A DNA stretch of 46,710 nt from Photobacterium lucens (lineage in GTDB: Bacteria > Pseudomonadota > Gammaproteobacteria > Enterobacterales > Vibrionaceae), in assembly GCF_009873615.1 (NCBI RefSeq), contig NZ_SSMG01000186.1, positions 1 through 46,710 of the forward strand. Reading direction: 5' to 3'. The notes under the pieces are model-generated. The model ran no database searches and was not told the DNA's origin. It saw only the letters and a program-made list of their open reading frames with translations. How positions within the stretch are numbered: position 1 is the first letter of the stretch; every line of letters begins with the position of its first letter. The translations under genes were made by a program, and so were the position numbers. Of this stretch, positions 46,432-46,710 are shown piece after piece.

Positions 46432-46710
46432 GAGTGACTACCTATAATCTGTCTGAAAGTTGATATTCATGTTTGAATAAAAAAGTACCCATAGAATAGA
46501 CGATGTTTAAATCATCAGTCTAATCAGGGTGAAATTCGCGCTCATTCTTGAGTATTTGAATTGAGTTGCCTGCAATTCAGGTTCATCCTTGAGGGTGCTT
46601 AACTTGCAGTTAATACAATTAACAGCAACAATTAGGTTTAAGCGCGCTTAGGATAGCGATTGTTAAGCAATATAACAAAAACATTTTTAGATAAATTTAA
46701 TTTTAATCAA
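46432..46710 (-). promoter_or_regulatory. ackA upstream region
   Basis: No gene is seen. Two palindromes stand out: TAAGCGCGCTTA at 46639-46650 (perfect, 12 bases) and GTTAAT-ACA-ATTAAC at 46609-46623. The second, read toward ackA, contains TGTTAATTGT, which matches 9 of 10 positions of the ArcA core WGTTAATTAW. ArcA/FNR control of ackA-pta is known in E. coli, so this is a reasonable but unproven operator. The -10 and -35 were not identified. Confidence 0.4.

Overview
The window looks like a stretch of the main chromosome of a Vibrionaceae bacterium, most likely a Photobacterium. That placement is inference. It rests on moderate GC, on gamma-proteobacterial proteins that read through at E. 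coli lengths, and on a queA-tgt-yajC-secDF / suhB-trmJ-isc / ndk-rlmN-pilW-rodZ-ispG-hisS-yfgM-bamB-der order that I recall from Vibrio chromosome 1. No phage, plasmid gene, CRISPR array, tRNA or rRNA was seen. Nearly all genes are core metabolism, protein export and assembly, tRNA modification or Fe-S biogenesis. The accessory content is one insertion sequence, one MITE-like repeat, a few orphan genes and several possible tiny ORFs.

Layout. 1-4030: glyoxylate bypass (aceB, aceA) with a terminator, then a convergent two-CBS-domain protein. 4230-10024: queA, tgt, yajC, secD, secF, closed by a bidirectional terminator. 10026-11884: two leftward genes, a VirK/YbjX-family protein and suhB; this SuhB lacks a conserved metal-binding Glu. 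12095-20241: trmJ and the isc operon (iscR-iscS-iscU-iscA-hscB-hscA-fdx-iscX). Two back-to-back matches to the type 1 IscR site lie upstream of iscR. A complete IS50/Tn5-type element (18402-19905, 10-bp target duplication) separates fdx from iscX, and removing it restores a terminator-like hairpin.

20319-20586 is a 268-bp element with terminal inverted repeats and no protein of its own. It is followed by two tandem, diverged pepB aminopeptidase genes separated by a terminator, then ndk. 24053-33001 is an rlmN-pilW-rodZ-ispG-hisS-yfgM-bamB-der run serving rRNA/tRNA modification, pili, cell shape, isoprenoid precursors, histidyl-tRNA, outer-membrane assembly and ribosome maturation. A 14-codon leader ORF with a strong ribosome binding site sits directly before der.

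33122-39052: leftward cnoX (ybbN), a possible 23-residue membrane peptide gene with its own ribosome binding site and terminator, an SDR oxidoreductase and tesA; then rightward ybbA-ybbP, whose first start codon overlaps that of tesA. 39180-39829 holds an unrecognised gene broken by an in-frame stop and a small zinc-ribbon gene. 39876-42775 holds yfcH, yfcE, a SelT/SelW-type CxxC protein and a TSUP permease. 42930-46431 is the leftward acetate module ackA-pta, with one terminator between the two genes and one after them.

The most promising unexplained items are the 23-codon hydrophobic ORF at 34117-34188, the structured repeat at 20319-20586, the interrupted gene pair at 39180-39829, the IS insertion into the fdx-iscX hairpin, and the altered SuhB active site.
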